Translations under genes and position numbers: made by a program
In this document: positions 49,747 through 58,458 of the stretch, in pieces
Numbering within the stretch: position 1 is the first letter of the stretch
How the letters are laid out: each line of letters begins with the position of its first letter
The notes under the pieces: generated by a model
What the model saw: the letters and a program-made list of their open reading frames with translations, nothing else
Databases searched by the model: none
What the model was told of the DNA's origin: nothing
Assembly (NCBI GenBank): GCA_014338005.1
Contig: QUBZ01000009.1
Span: forward strand, 1 to 64,000
Reading direction: 5' to 3'
Length of the DNA stretch: 64,000 bases
Source of the DNA: Chloroflexota bacterium
GTDB lineage: Bacteria; Chloroflexota; Anaerolineae; Aggregatilineales; Phototrophicaceae

Positions 49747-51345
49747 ATGGTCTTCTATATCCTGGTGGCGACCGATCTGACCGATGAAGCTGTCGAACGA
49801 CTGCGCGCCGTCGGTGACGCGCAGGCGATCATTGTGCCGCCGTCGTTCCCGGCGGTGCGGGACGGCCTGAAAACCGCTCACGCGCTGATCGCCCGCGATG
49901 GCATCCATATTGACCGCGACCTGCTGGAAAACGCGCCCAACTTGAAGGTGATCGGGCGCGTGGGGGCGGGGTTGAACGGTGTGGATACCGAGGCCGCCAC
50001 CGAACGCGGCGTGATCGTCATGAACACGCCGGGAACCAGCGCCATCGCGCATGGCGAACTGGCGATCACGCTGATGCTGGCGCTCAGCCGGAAAATTGTC
50101 GTCGCGCACCAGAGCCTCAAAGATGGCTGGTGGCTGCTCGACCGCAAGCGGCAGGCCGGCGTTCAGCTTCATGGCAAAACGCTGGGTGTGGTCGGCCTGG
50201 GGCGGGTCGGGCAGGTGGTGGCGGCGCGCTGCCTGGCCTTCGGCATGACGGTGCTGGCGAACGACCCTTACATCGGCGAGGAGCAGGTCAGCGACGAACG
50301 TATCGCGCTGGTCGGCCTGCGCGAGCTGCTCCAGCGCGCCGATTTTGTGACCCTGCACATGCCGCTGACCGCCGAGACGCGCGGCCTGCTGGATGCCGAG
50401 GCCATCAAACTGATGAAACCCGGCGCGCGGCTTATCAACACGGCGCACGGCGCCATCTGGGACGAAAACGCCGTCGCCGAAGCGATCAAAAGCGGGCATC
50501 TGGCGGGCGTGGCGGTGGATGTTTACCCGGAAGAACCGCCCTACAACAGCCCGCTGGTCGGCCTGGATAACGTGCTGCACACGCCGCATATCGGCGACAA
50601 CACGGTCGAGGCCACCCAGGATTTATCCATCCAGATCGTCGAGCAGGTGTTGGACGCCCTGCGCGGCGACGACTACCGCAACGTGGTGAACATGCCGTTT
50701 ATGCCCGGCCTGGACTACGAAACCGTGCGCCCGTATATGTGGCTGGCGGAGTGCATCGGCACGCTGACCCATTCGCTGGCGCGCGCGGCGGTGCGCCGGG
50801 TGGCGGTTGAATACCGGGGCGAGGAGGTGAGCGGGGTTGTCAAGCCGGTGGCCGTCGGCCTGCTCAAAGGGCTGCTGCGTCCGGTGCTGGGCGAGAAGGT
50901 GAACACCATCAACGCGCCGGTGCTGGCCGCCGAACGCGGCATCCAGATTACCCAGACCAAAGGGCTGCAAACCGGCGAGTATACCAACCTCGTCACCTGC
51001 CAGGTGACGCTGGATGACAGCGAGCAGATCACCACCTCCGGCACGCTGCTCGACCGCAAACAGCCGCACATCGTCCAGATCAACCAGTATCGCATGAATT
51101 TTGTGCCGGAGGGACACCTGCTCATCCTGGGCAGCTACGACCAGCCGGGCGTCATCGGCAGAGTCGGCACGCTGATGGCGAACAACAATGTCAATATCGC
51201 CAGTTGGTACACCGGGCGCGCCGAACCCGGCGGCCACACGCTGACCGTTCTCACGCTCGATCAGCCCATCCCGGAAGCCGTTCTGGACGAACTGCGCCAA
51301 CTGGAGTTTGTGCGCCATGCGCGCCCGGTTGAGATTAAGGGGTAG
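49747..51345 (+). CDS. serA: D-3-phosphoglycerate dehydrogenase
   Basis: A 532-aa long-form SerA that oxidises 3-phosphoglycerate as the first step of serine synthesis. The substrate and NAD domain has 'GRVGAGLNGVDTEAATERG', 'LGVVGLGRVGQVVAARCLAF', the catalytic Arg in 'LINTAHGAIWDENAVAEA', Glu in 'VDVYPEEPPYNSPLV' and His in 'TPHIGDNT' (family usual TPHLGA). The intervening ASB domain (about 320-450) and a C-terminal ACT domain ('GSYDQPGVIGRVGTLMANNN') give serine feedback control. Only a repeat, not an SD, precedes the ATG. Confidence 0.95.
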   Translation: MVFYILVATDLTDEAVERLRAVGDAQAIIVPPSFPAVRDGLKTAHALIARDGIHIDRDLLENAPNLKVIGRVGAGLNGVDTEAATERGVIVMNTPGTSAIAHGELAITLMLALSRKIVVAHQSLKDGWWLLDRKRQAGVQLHGKTLGVVGLGRVGQVVAARCLAFGMTVLANDPYIGEEQVSDERIALVGLRELLQRADFVTLHMPLTAETRGLLDAEAIKLMKPGARLINTAHGAIWDENAVAEAIKSGHLAGVAVDVYPEEPPYNSPLVGLDNVLHTPHIGDNTVEATQDLSIQIVEQVLDALRGDDYRNVVNMPFMPGLDYETVRPYMWLAECIGTLTHSLARAAVRRVAVEYRGEEVSGVVKPVAVGLLKGLLRPVLGEKVNTINAPVLAAERGIQITQTKGLQTGEYTNLVTCQVTLDDSEQITTSGTLLDRKQPHIVQINQYRMNFVPEGHLLILGSYDQPGVIGRVGTLMANNNVNIASWYTGRAEPGGHTLTVLTLDQPIPEAVLDELRQLEFVRHARPVEIKG

Positions 51346-51349
51346 TTAT

Positions 51350-51395
51350 TCGTTGTCCGTTATCGGTCATCATCTGCTAGTCACCAGCTGCCGGT
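51350..51395 (+). repeat. degenerate word repeats between serA and a membrane-protein gene
   Basis: CGTTGTCCGTTATCGGTCATC words are followed by TAGTCACCAGCTGCCGGTT up to the ATG at 51397. Two word types fill the whole 51-nt spacer. Confidence 0.5.
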
Positions 51396-51396
51396 T

Positions 51397-52809
51397 ATGA
51401 GTCAAAATCGGATGATGCGGCTTTTAGATGGCCTGTGGCTGCTGGCGCTGGCGGTTTACGTTTTCGCCGGGATGCCCCTCGCCAGCTTTCATGGCGACGA
51501 GGCCATGCAGATTTACATGAGCCACGATTACGCGACGGCGTTTATTTATAAAGAGCCGCAGCGCCTGATGGTGCAGCCGCCGTATTACATTGACGAGGAT
51601 AACTGGCTGCGGATTCTCAACGGCTCGGTGAACCGCTACGCCATCGGTTTAAGCTGGCATCTGGCTGGGTTCACGACCGGCGATCTGCCGCCGCGCCCCG
51701 GCTGGGACTGGGGGTTAAGCGTCGAACGCAACGTCGAAACCGGACACCGCCCGCCGCAGGCACTGCTGAATGCCAGCCGTTTTTCCTCCACCCTGTTCCT
51801 GGCGCTCAGCGCCGGGCTGATGTTCGCCATCGGCGGGCAGTTCGGCGGGCGCCTGCCGGCTTATTTTATGAGCGCGCTGCACACGCTTAACCCCGTGATT
51901 CTGCTCAACGGACGCCGCGCCATGATGGAAGGTTCGCTGCTGTTTTTCGGCCTGCTGACCATCTTCGCGGCGATTCTTATCAGCAAAATGATAACGCAGA
52001 ACCGGGACGGGTTTGAAACCCGCCCCTACAGCAGACGCCGGGAAATCCTGCTGTGGGCGCTGCTGGCGCTGGCGGGCGGGTTAACGCTGACCAGCAAACA
52101 CAGCGGCGTGGTATTCGTCGCCGGGGCATGGGGCTGGATTCTGGCGGCGGCGGTTATCAAAACTCTCCCCCTCTCTCTCAGGGAGAAAGTGCCAGAGGGT
52201 GAGGGCAGTATCATATCCCTGCCGGTGACTGTACTCAAACTCGCCGCCGCCGGGGTGCTGGCGGTGGCGCTGTTCGTGGCGCTTTCCCCGGCGCTGTGGA
52301 ACGATGTGCCGTCCCGCCTGCGCGATCTGGTCGAACAGCGCGAAGGGCTGCTGCAAATCCAGGTCGAGGCCGACCCACGCGCCCCAACCACCCTCGGCCA
52401 GCGTTTCGAGGGTCTGCTCGTACAGCCGTTTATGACCCCCGCCATGCACTACGAATCGCTGGTGTGGGACGGGTCGCCGACGGCAGCCGCCGAAATCGCC
52501 GATTATATGGCCTCGCCGTTAAGCGGCTTGCAGTTCGGCGTCCTGCTCGGCCTGCCGCTGACCCTGCTGGCCGGGTTCGGGCTGGCGGCGCTGGTTCTGC
52601 CGCGCCTGCGGCCAGCCGGGGGGTGGATATTGGGGCTGCCGGCCTGGATGCTGGTCACGGCGGCCAGCCTGCTGGTGAACCCCCTGCCCTGGCAGCGATA
52701 TTACCTGCCCTGGCTGCCGGTCGTCACCGTGCTGGCAGGGGCCGGCCTGCTGGCGGCGCGGCGGGTCTTAAGTACGCTTGCCAGGCCGGGCGGAGTGGGC
52801 GAAACTTGA
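51397..52809 (+). CDS. GT39-like polytopic membrane glycosyltransferase
   Basis: A 470-aa membrane protein with about nine helices. After the first helix, 'SFHGDEAMQIYMSHDYATAF' gives the acidic motif of GT39/PMT-type enzymes, and 'LNGRRAMMEGSLLFFGLLTI' resembles their third-helix region. The last soluble part is short. Two palindromic repeats lie in frame in inter-helix loops: residues about 202-211 (NRDGFETRPY) and about 256-271 (TLPLSLREKVPEGEGS). Both loops appear dispensable. The reaction would be extracytoplasmic glycosyl transfer from a lipid carrier (inference). Confidence 0.8.
   Translation: MSQNRMMRLLDGLWLLALAVYVFAGMPLASFHGDEAMQIYMSHDYATAFIYKEPQRLMVQPPYYIDEDNWLRILNGSVNRYAIGLSWHLAGFTTGDLPPRPGWDWGLSVERNVETGHRPPQALLNASRFSSTLFLALSAGLMFAIGGQFGGRLPAYFMSALHTLNPVILLNGRRAMMEGSLLFFGLLTIFAAILISKMITQNRDGFETRPYSRRREILLWALLALAGGLTLTSKHSGVVFVAGAWGWILAAAVIKTLPLSLREKVPEGEGSIISLPVTVLKLAAAGVLAVALFVALSPALWNDVPSRLRDLVEQREGLLQIQVEADPRAPTTLGQRFEGLLVQPFMTPAMHYESLVWDGSPTAAAEIADYMASPLSGLQFGVLLGLPLTLLAGFGLAALVLPRLRPAGGWILGLPAWMLVTAASLLVNPLPWQRYYLPWLPVVTVLAGAGLLAARRVLSTLARPGGVGET
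52004..52026 (+). repeat. palindromic element inside a membrane-protein gene
   Basis: GGGACGGGTTT (52004-52014), one G, then AAACCCGCCCC (52016-52026), complementary except at one place. In frame it encodes NRDGFETRPY between two helices. The unit resembles the intergenic hairpin at 2957-2980. Confidence 0.7.
52163..52206 (+). repeat. CTCTCCC...GGGAGA repeat inside the same gene
   Basis: CTCTCCCCCTCTCTCTCA is followed by GGGAGAAAGTGCCAGAGGG and TGAGGGC. It is a pyrimidine-rich arm and a purine-rich arm, of a type usually found between genes. It is in frame and encodes TLPLSLREKVPEGEGS in an inter-helix loop 150 nt after the first element. Confidence 0.65.
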
Positions 52810-52844
52810 AGCAGGCAGAATGCTGTACCTGGAAAGGATCGTTT

Positions 52845-53411
52845 ATGCGACGTTTTGCTGTCCCGATGTTGATTTTATTGGCGCTGGCGGCCTGCCAGCC
52901 CGCCGAAACGCCCGTCCCGCCGCCAGTTGTCGAGGAAGCCACGCCGGAAGCTGCTGCCACCCTCGCTACCGTCGAGCCGACCCTGGCGGTGCAGCAGCGC
53001 GAGCCGATTGCCGGGCTGTCCCTGCCCATCCCCGGTACGGCGGTGGTCGCCGCCGCCACCGAAGACCCGTTCGCCGGGATTACGTTTGAGCGAATCCTCT
53101 TTAAACGCACCGGCGGCGGTTCCGAACCGCTGACGATTGAAATTCTGGGCGACGGCAGCTTCACCCGCAACGGCGCGCCCGGTAATATCGGGGCAGCGCA
53201 GGTGCAGGAGTTAACCGGCATCGTAGACCGGATGGCCTTCTTCGACCTGCAAGGTATTTTTGTGGCCGCCGGCACCAGCGCGGAGATTTACCAGTACAGC
53301 ATCACGGTAGACCGCCAGGGCATGAGCCGCACGATTGACGCCCAGGACGGTTTAATCCCGCCGCAGTTGGAGGCCTTCATCACCATCCTGGCGAACATCG
53401 GCGCAGGATAA
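52845..53411 (+). CDS. lipoprotein of unknown function
   Basis: A 188-aa lipoprotein. Signal peptide with lipobox LAAC at residue about 16-19 ('LILLALAACQPAE'), then a Pro/Ala/Thr-rich linker to residue 75 and a compact domain ('ILFKRTGGGSEPLTIEILGD', 'MAFFDLQGIFVAAGTSAEIY', 'YSITVDRQGMSRTIDAQDG'). The domain resembles small secreted beta proteins of unknown role. The ATG at 52845 has AAAGGA 7 nt upstream. It converges on a HAD gene six nt away. Confidence 0.75.
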   Translation: MRRFAVPMLILLALAACQPAETPVPPPVVEEATPEAAATLATVEPTLAVQQREPIAGLSLPIPGTAVVAAATEDPFAGITFERILFKRTGGGSEPLTIEILGDGSFTRNGAPGNIGAAQVQELTGIVDRMAFFDLQGIFVAAGTSAEIYQYSITVDRQGMSRTIDAQDGLIPPQLEAFITILANIGAG

Positions 53412-53417
53412 AACGCC

Positions 53418-54137
53418 TTATGCCGGTTTGAGGTAGGCCGGCAGTCCCTCCAGGCTGCCGGTCAGGATGAAGTCGGCGGGCGTGTCCGGCGGCGAACCTT
53501 CCCGGTTAAGCAGAACCGCCTGCATCCCGGCGGCTTTCGCTCCGAAAATGCCGTCCGGCGAATCATCTACCACCAGACATTGTTCCGGGGGCAGACCGGC
53601 GGACAGGTAGTAGGCGCGGTTTTTGGCGAAGCGACCGGTCACGTCCGGGCCAAGAATCGGCCCGGCGAAAAACCCGGCCAGGCCGCCGCCTTCCAGCGTG
53701 CCGCGCGACTGAAGACTGGTGGCGTGGCTGGCGATGCCCAGCGTATAACCCGCTTCATGCAGGCGTTCGATCACACCGCGCGCCTCCGGGAAAAGCGTGT
53801 CACATTCGCGGGTCGCCAGGTAGGGCAGTTCGCGAGCAAGCGCGGCCAGTTCCGGCGCTTCCGGCTCCGGTCTGCCGGTCAGCCGGAAGAGCGCCCGCGT
53901 GGTGCGGAACGCGCCTTCCCACATTTCGTTAATGCCGTCGTCGCCTTCCAGATCGAGATCGGCATAATAGCTGTCCCAGTCGGCCACGATGCGCCGGTTC
54001 GCGCCGCTCCACTCGTCGGGGCTGCCGCCGTAACGTGCGGCCATCACCCGGCCAAGCTGCCGCGCATAACAAGGGTACATCAGGCGGCTGTCGGCCAGCG
54101 TGCCGTACAGGTCGAACAGAATGTGCGTGATGTTCAT
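53418..54137 (-). CDS. HAD-superfamily hydrolase
   Basis: A 239-aa HAD protein. Motif I reads 'ILFDLYGTLADSR' (Asp nucleophile with Tyr at the second Asp position, as in many HAD IA members with altered chemistry, e.g. haloacid dehalogenases). The later motifs are 'LGIASHATSLQSRG' and 'CLVVDDSPDGIFGAKAAGMQ'. The usual acid/base Asp (DxD) is replaced by Tyr, so phosphatase activity is uncertain. Its start overlaps the preceding lipoprotein gene's stop by 4 nt. Confidence 0.88.
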   Translation of the reverse strand: MNITHILFDLYGTLADSRLMYPCYARQLGRVMAARYGGSPDEWSGANRRIVADWDSYYADLDLEGDDGINEMWEGAFRTTRALFRLTGRPEPEAPELAALARELPYLATRECDTLFPEARGVIERLHEAGYTLGIASHATSLQSRGTLEGGGLAGFFAGPILGPDVTGRFAKNRAYYLSAGLPPEQCLVVDDSPDGIFGAKAAGMQAVLLNREGSPPDTPADFILTGSLEGLPAYLKPA

Positions 54138-55297
54138 GGCAAACCCTGGATGTTCAGAATGTAATTGAGCGCCTCGCCGCCCAGTTCCGGCAGGGTGATC
54201 TGAAACGCGGTGGATTCGCCCGGCGCGAGCGACGGCGTGATGTCCCCGTATCCAGCGGCAATCACCCGCTGGTCGGCGTCGAACACTGTGACGATGGCGC
54301 GCAGGCCGCGCGCCGTATCACCGCCGGAATTGCTCACGCGCCCGGTGATAACAAGCTGCCCGGCGGCATTCAAGCTCGATTCGTCCGTCCATTGCAGCGT
54401 TTCCGGCCCGTATACTGCCGGCATGGTTTCTGGCAGCCAGCCCTCGCCGCCGATCACCAGTTCGTAGGACGCCGCCAGCGATGGCCGCCCCTGACCGAAA
54501 CGCAGGCTGAAGGGCGCGAATCCGCCCGCCGGGATGCCGTAGCCCATCACGACATCGGCGGTTTCGGCCACTACCAGCCCATCCGCCGAGCGCAGCACCG
54601 CCCGTACCGGCACGGCGGCCAAGCCGTCCGGGCCGGCATTAGCGACTTCGCCGCTGATGATGAATGCCCCGGCGGGGGTCGTCCAGGCGGCCACATTCAG
54701 GAAGTCCAGGCGGCTGCCGGAAGCAAAAGCGAAAACCGTCGGTTCGCCGGGTTGAAGTTCCGCGTCAGGCCGCAGTTCAAAGGTGTTCACCAGCATTTGC
54801 AGTTCTTTCAACCGTGCCGCGTCGTCCGGGATGGCGACTTCGATGACCGCCACCCGCGAACCGGCGGCCTGGATGAAGGTATTGAGCGGTTGAGTCAGGC
54901 CGCCCGGCGTATGCTGCAAGCCGGTCAGCCGCCAGCTTCCGTCGCCCATCGCCTGCCGGCTGGCCTCGACATAACCGCCGACCTGCGGGCGCAGTTCGGT
55001 CTGGTAGCGGTTGATGAACACGCCCAGCGCCGCCGAGTCCACCGTCCCGCCCAAGTTGATGACCGCCAGGCGCACCGCCGGCTCGTCCGCGCCCGGCGGC
55101 GAAAAAGCCGCCGCCGCCAGCGTGGTGGTATGCTGGACGGCCACAGACCACCGGCGCGGAACCATGATCGAAAATGCGCCACTTGGATGCCGGTAAAGCA
55201 GCGGCGAAACATCCGGCGGCGGCGGGGTGGGCGCAAAAACCACCGCGCCCCCACTGCACCCGGCCAGCAGCACAACGCCCAGCAGCAAAACACGCAT
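54134..55297 (-). CDS. lipoprotein with FxLYD-like domains
   Basis: About 387 aa. Lipobox LAGC in 'GVVLLAGCSGG'. Residues about 45-190 form an alpha/beta domain ('LYRHPSGAFSIMVPRRWSVA') seen in secreted stress proteins. The C-terminal half has two beta-sandwich repeats ('VAAWTTPAGAFIISGEVANA' and 'AGQLVITGRVSNSGGDTARG'), like FxLYD/CARDB modules. The ATG at 55297 has GGGAGGGG upstream and marks the signal peptide. Function unknown; it is coupled to the downstream HAD gene. Confidence 0.75.
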   Translation of the reverse strand: MRVLLLGVVLLAGCSGGAVVFAPTPPPPDVSPLLYRHPSGAFSIMVPRRWSVAVQHTTTLAAAAFSPPGADEPAVRLAVINLGGTVDSAALGVFINRYQTELRPQVGGYVEASRQAMGDGSWRLTGLQHTPGGLTQPLNTFIQAAGSRVAVIEVAIPDDAARLKELQMLVNTFELRPDAELQPGEPTVFAFASGSRLDFLNVAAWTTPAGAFIISGEVANAGPDGLAAVPVRAVLRSADGLVVAETADVVMGYGIPAGGFAPFSLRFGQGRPSLAASYELVIGGEGWLPETMPAVYGPETLQWTDESSLNAAGQLVITGRVSNSGGDTARGLRAIVTVFDADQRVIAAGYGDITPSLAPGESTAFQITLPELGGEALNYILNIQGLP

Positions 55298-55414
55298 GAA
55301 AAACCCCTCCCGAAAGCTGTTTTCCAGTATAACAGCAATCATGATCTGGTTTATAATAAACACGCGAAGGGATACATCCTTTCGCAAACCGGGCGAGGGA
55401 GTTGAGGTTAACCG

Positions 55415-55771
55415 ATGTATACCGCGAACGAGTTGTTATTCCCCCATTACGTGATCCCTTCGTTAAAAAAACTGCGCGGCCCGCAGTGGCGCGCGCTGGT
55501 CGAGCGTGTGCTGTCCCTGCCGGAAACACATGAAGAAACGCTGGCGTTTATGCTGATGATGATCCGGCTGAACGGCTGTATGGCCTGCGAAACCGACAGC
55601 TACCGCGCCATGCGCGGCTGCGCCGCCTGCGCCCTGCAAACCCTGCGCCGCTACCGGGGCGACGACGCCGAACTGCTGGAATTTTACGAGCAGGCGCTGG
55701 AAGACGTGCGGAACTTCGCCCGCCACAGCCCGGATGTCACCTATAACCAGAACATCCTGGAAATCCTCTGA
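55415..55771 (+). CDS. conserved-looking cysteine-bearing small protein, unknown
   Basis: A 118-aa soluble, helical protein. The centre carries four Cys as 'NGCMACETDSYRAMRGCAAC' (two CxxC pairs, 13 apart), with an aromatic- and Arg-rich C-terminus ('LRRYRGDDAELLEFYEQALE'). The CxxC pairs could bind zinc or an Fe-S cluster. The ATG has GAGG 9 nt upstream. I do not recognise the family. It diverges from the lipoprotein gene and converges on the M23 gene. Confidence 0.7.
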   Translation: MYTANELLFPHYVIPSLKKLRGPQWRALVERVLSLPETHEETLAFMLMMIRLNGCMACETDSYRAMRGCAACALQTLRRYRGDDAELLEFYEQALEDVRNFARHSPDVTYNQNILEIL

Positions 55772-55777
55772 CCGCCG

Positions 55778-57328
55778 TCAGCCGCACCGGCCCGCAAAGG
55801 CCGCCCAATCCAGCGCCAGGATTTGCGCGCCGACCGCAGCCCGCAGCGTCCCGTCCGCACCCAGGCTGTACCAGACATTCGCGCCGGGGTAAACCCGCAG
55901 TTGATTGCAGATTGCGCCGTTGGCCGGATTCAGCGCCAGCACATCTCCCCCGCCGCCGAGCAGCAGTAGCGCCCCGCCGTGTTGCTGTAACCTCACCGTA
56001 CCGGATACGTCCGGCAGATCGGTCTGCCAGCGCATCTGGCCGTTCCGGTCATAAGCGCGCAGCGCGGGCGCTGCCTCCCGGCTGAACAAATATAACTGTC
56101 CATCTTCGGCCAGCAGCACACCGCTGCCTGCCCCACCCGGCGGCGCGTCCTCGCGCTCCAGCGCCCACACGCCCGCCCCGTCCACCCGCCACAGCCCGCC
56201 CGCGACATAAACCAGCAGCGTCCCATCCGGCGCGGCGGCAAAACTGCCGGGTTCGGCCAGCGTGGCAGTGTCTAAAAGCTGCCCTTGCGGCGAAACCGAC
56301 AGCAGTTGATGGTCTGCCGTTAAAAAGGCCAGCAGATTGGGCGCGGCGTAAGCCGATGCCACCGGCGGCACATCCTCCAGCCGCCAAATAACCGTTTCCC
56401 GATCCGCGCCGAACGCCACCAGCGCGCCGTCCGCCGAGCGGAAAACCAGCCGTTCGCCGGTCAAAAGCTGGCTTTCCAGCGGGATGCCGGTCGTCCAGCT
56501 TTCGCGCGGCGCGCCGTCCAGGCCAAATGCCTGCATCGCACCGTCGGCGTAAGCCGCCGCCGCCGCTTCCCCATACCCAAACAGCCCGACCGCCGTTTTG
56601 TCCAGGTTGGCGCGCCACAGTATACGCCCATCCGGCGTGATGCGCCGCAGCCGGTTGGCTTCCAGGTAAACCAAGCTGTGATCGGCAAGTTCCACCGGCG
56701 GCAGCCGCAGTTCCCCGTTCAGTTCCAGATGCCAGCGGTGCGCCGGGTGCAGCCACGCGCCCCAGTTCACCACAAACGGCGTTGGGTGTTTCCAGCCCAG
56801 CGCGGTCGGGAAGTCCCAGGTATAACCAGGGCCGGGGATGTCCGGCTGGTTGGTGCGGATTTCAAAGTGCAGGTGCGGCGCGGGGCGGGCGCTGCCCACG
56901 CTGCCGATGATGTCCCCGGCCTTGACGCAGGTATAACGCGCCGGGAAAGGCCGCTCCGGGATTTCCTCCATATGCCCGTACTGGCTGTAGGCCGTCGAAC
57001 CGTCCGGGAAGGTGTGTTCGATGATGACCACGCCGCCGTCGCGCCCCCATCCCCAGGGCGCGGAATAGGTCACGCGCCCGTCGGCGACAGCCCGCACCGG
57101 CTGTAAATAACTGGCGTTCCGCCCGCCGTAATAATCCTCGCCGGTGTGGTAGCGCCCCTGATGGCGCGGGCTGGGTACGCCGAACCCTTGAGCGATAGCG
57201 AAGGTAGCCGTATCCACCGGCAGGCTGATGCCCGTCACCGTGCCGCACTGCCCCTGCGCCCGCACCGGCGCGGCAGCCAGCAGCGCCGCCCACAAACCGA
57301 TAAAAAGCTGCCGGACGAAAATCCGCAT
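55778..57328 (-). CDS. secreted M23 metallopeptidase-like protein with PQQ-type propeller
   Basis: A 516-aa protein with a signal peptide (1-24, 'LLAAAPVRAQGQ'). The LytM/M23 domain (about 40-190) has the zinc ligands: 'RYHTGEDYYGG' (HxxxD) and 'APHLHFEIRT' (HxH). It should cleave peptidoglycan cross-bridges or bind the wall. From about 205 to 516 a beta-propeller of short repeats ('LRRITPDGRILWRANLDKTA', 'LRAYDRNGQMRWQTDLP') of the PQQ/BamB kind follows. The ATG has AGGTGAT upstream. Confidence 0.87.
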   Translation of the reverse strand: MRIFVRQLFIGLWAALLAAAPVRAQGQCGTVTGISLPVDTATFAIAQGFGVPSPRHQGRYHTGEDYYGGRNASYLQPVRAVADGRVTYSAPWGWGRDGGVVIIEHTFPDGSTAYSQYGHMEEIPERPFPARYTCVKAGDIIGSVGSARPAPHLHFEIRTNQPDIPGPGYTWDFPTALGWKHPTPFVVNWGAWLHPAHRWHLELNGELRLPPVELADHSLVYLEANRLRRITPDGRILWRANLDKTAVGLFGYGEAAAAAYADGAMQAFGLDGAPRESWTTGIPLESQLLTGERLVFRSADGALVAFGADRETVIWRLEDVPPVASAYAAPNLLAFLTADHQLLSVSPQGQLLDTATLAEPGSFAAAPDGTLLVYVAGGLWRVDGAGVWALEREDAPPGGAGSGVLLAEDGQLYLFSREAAPALRAYDRNGQMRWQTDLPDVSGTVRLQQHGGALLLLGGGGDVLALNPANGAICNQLRVYPGANVWYSLGADGTLRAAVGAQILALDWAAFAGRCG

Positions 57329-57440
57329 GGCTCATCACCTATAAGCTGCCAAAGCTTCCCGAAATGCCCTATGCTGTACATGATAACACACGCAGGAGAA
57401 GGAAATGGGCGGCAAAATCGGCAGTGTACAGTGCAGGAGG

Positions 57441-57464
57441 GGGGCGGGCAGCGCAGCCCGCCCC
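57441..57464. repeat. GC-rich hairpin between two minus-strand genes
   Basis: GGGGCGGGC (57441-57449) pairs fully with GCCCGCCCC (57456-57464) over a 6-nt loop. There is no T-run on either side, so termination of the upstream 57491 gene is doubtful. It is of the GGGGCGGG/CCCGCCCC type. The rest of 57329-57490 shows nothing I can name. Confidence 0.5.
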
Positions 57465-57490
57465 GAAGCGCAATAGGGGAAAAAGGGGAA

Positions 57491-58447
57491 CTACGAACCG
57501 ATTTCCGGCGCAGTGATGTTCACCGGCGCGCCAAAAGCCGAAAAATCGGTGATACTCGTGGCTGTGACCTGCCCAGGCGCGGCGTCGGACAGGGATGAGA
57601 CCACGCTGTAAATCCGGTGTATATAACCGTCATCCTGGCCGATATAAACGGCGAAGGTGATCTGGATATTTTCCGGGTTCGCCATCATGGGCGCGCCCTG
57701 GAAGCCGCCCTCAGCGCCGGGAGTGGCCGGCGGCGCAGATGGCGGTTCAGCATTGGGGGCGGCATTCAACTGGCGGCCAAACAGCCCCACCCCTGCGTTC
57801 AGCAGCCCGCCGAAGCCGGCGTCCAGCACAGCCTGCGGGTCAACCGTCACTTGGAATACGCGCATGGCCTGGCCGTTGATCGTATCGGACGCCAGTTCTT
57901 TGATCGCCAGGGTGCTGTCGGCGCTCACCGGCAGCAGCAGCATCCCCAGCGCGCTGTTGGCCGAGGCCATGCCGCCGCCCCGTCCCAAGCCCGGCGGTGT
58001 TTCCTGTCCCGCCTGCGGCTGTTCGACCTGGAACCAGCCTTCCGGCTGTGATGGCGCGTTCTGGCCGCCTGCCCCCGGAAAACCGGCCCCCTGGCCGGTG
58101 AGGCGCAGGTAAACCACGCCGTCCAGGATGACCGTCTCGGTGGTGCTGGTCACTTCAGCGCCCTGGACGGCAGCTGTCGTCGTTTGTTTTCCGGCCAAAT
58201 TCCACCCGTCCGCACCCTGCGCCGCATCGAAGCTGGCGGTTTCCCGCTGGGTCAGGCTGAACTCAGCCCCGGCGATTTCGGTGATGCTCTGGCGCTCGAT
58301 GTGCAGGCTGGCGACCGCGCGGGATTTTTCAAACGCCTGCGTTACCGCGTCCAGCAGAGCGGGGTCGGTGCTGCTCTGCGCCGCTGCGGTTCCCGCCCAG
58401 CCGACCGTTAAAACGACCGCCGCCAGAAGATGCTTCCATGCTTTCAT
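57491..58447 (-). CDS. secreted protein of unknown function, LppX/LolA-like
   Basis: About 318 aa with a signal peptide (1-24, 'VVLTVGWAGTAAAQ'). The mature part repeats strand-turn-strand segments ('SLHIERQSITEIAGAEFSLT', 'TVILDGVVYLRLTGQGAGF', 'TINGQAMRVFQVTVDPQAVL'), which suggests an open beta-barrel of the LolA/LppX type for a lipid or other hydrophobic cargo. A Pro/Ala-rich insert near 220-250 is likely disordered. The start codon is ambiguous between 58447 and 58453. It follows the SH3 gene by 11 nt. Confidence 0.65.
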   Translation of the reverse strand: MKAWKHLLAAVVLTVGWAGTAAAQSSTDPALLDAVTQAFEKSRAVASLHIERQSITEIAGAEFSLTQRETASFDAAQGADGWNLAGKQTTTAAVQGAEVTSTTETVILDGVVYLRLTGQGAGFPGAGGQNAPSQPEGWFQVEQPQAGQETPPGLGRGGGMASANSALGMLLLPVSADSTLAIKELASDTINGQAMRVFQVTVDPQAVLDAGFGGLLNAGVGLFGRQLNAAPNAEPPSAPPATPGAEGGFQGAPMMANPENIQITFAVYIGQDDGYIHRIYSVVSSLSDAAPGQVTATSITDFSAFGAPVNITAPEIGS

Positions 58448-58458
58448 CGTCATCCGTC

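Noticed and set aside
57441-57464. Intrinsic terminator
   Set aside because: The stem is strong but no T-run follows on either strand; kept only as a hairpin/repeat.
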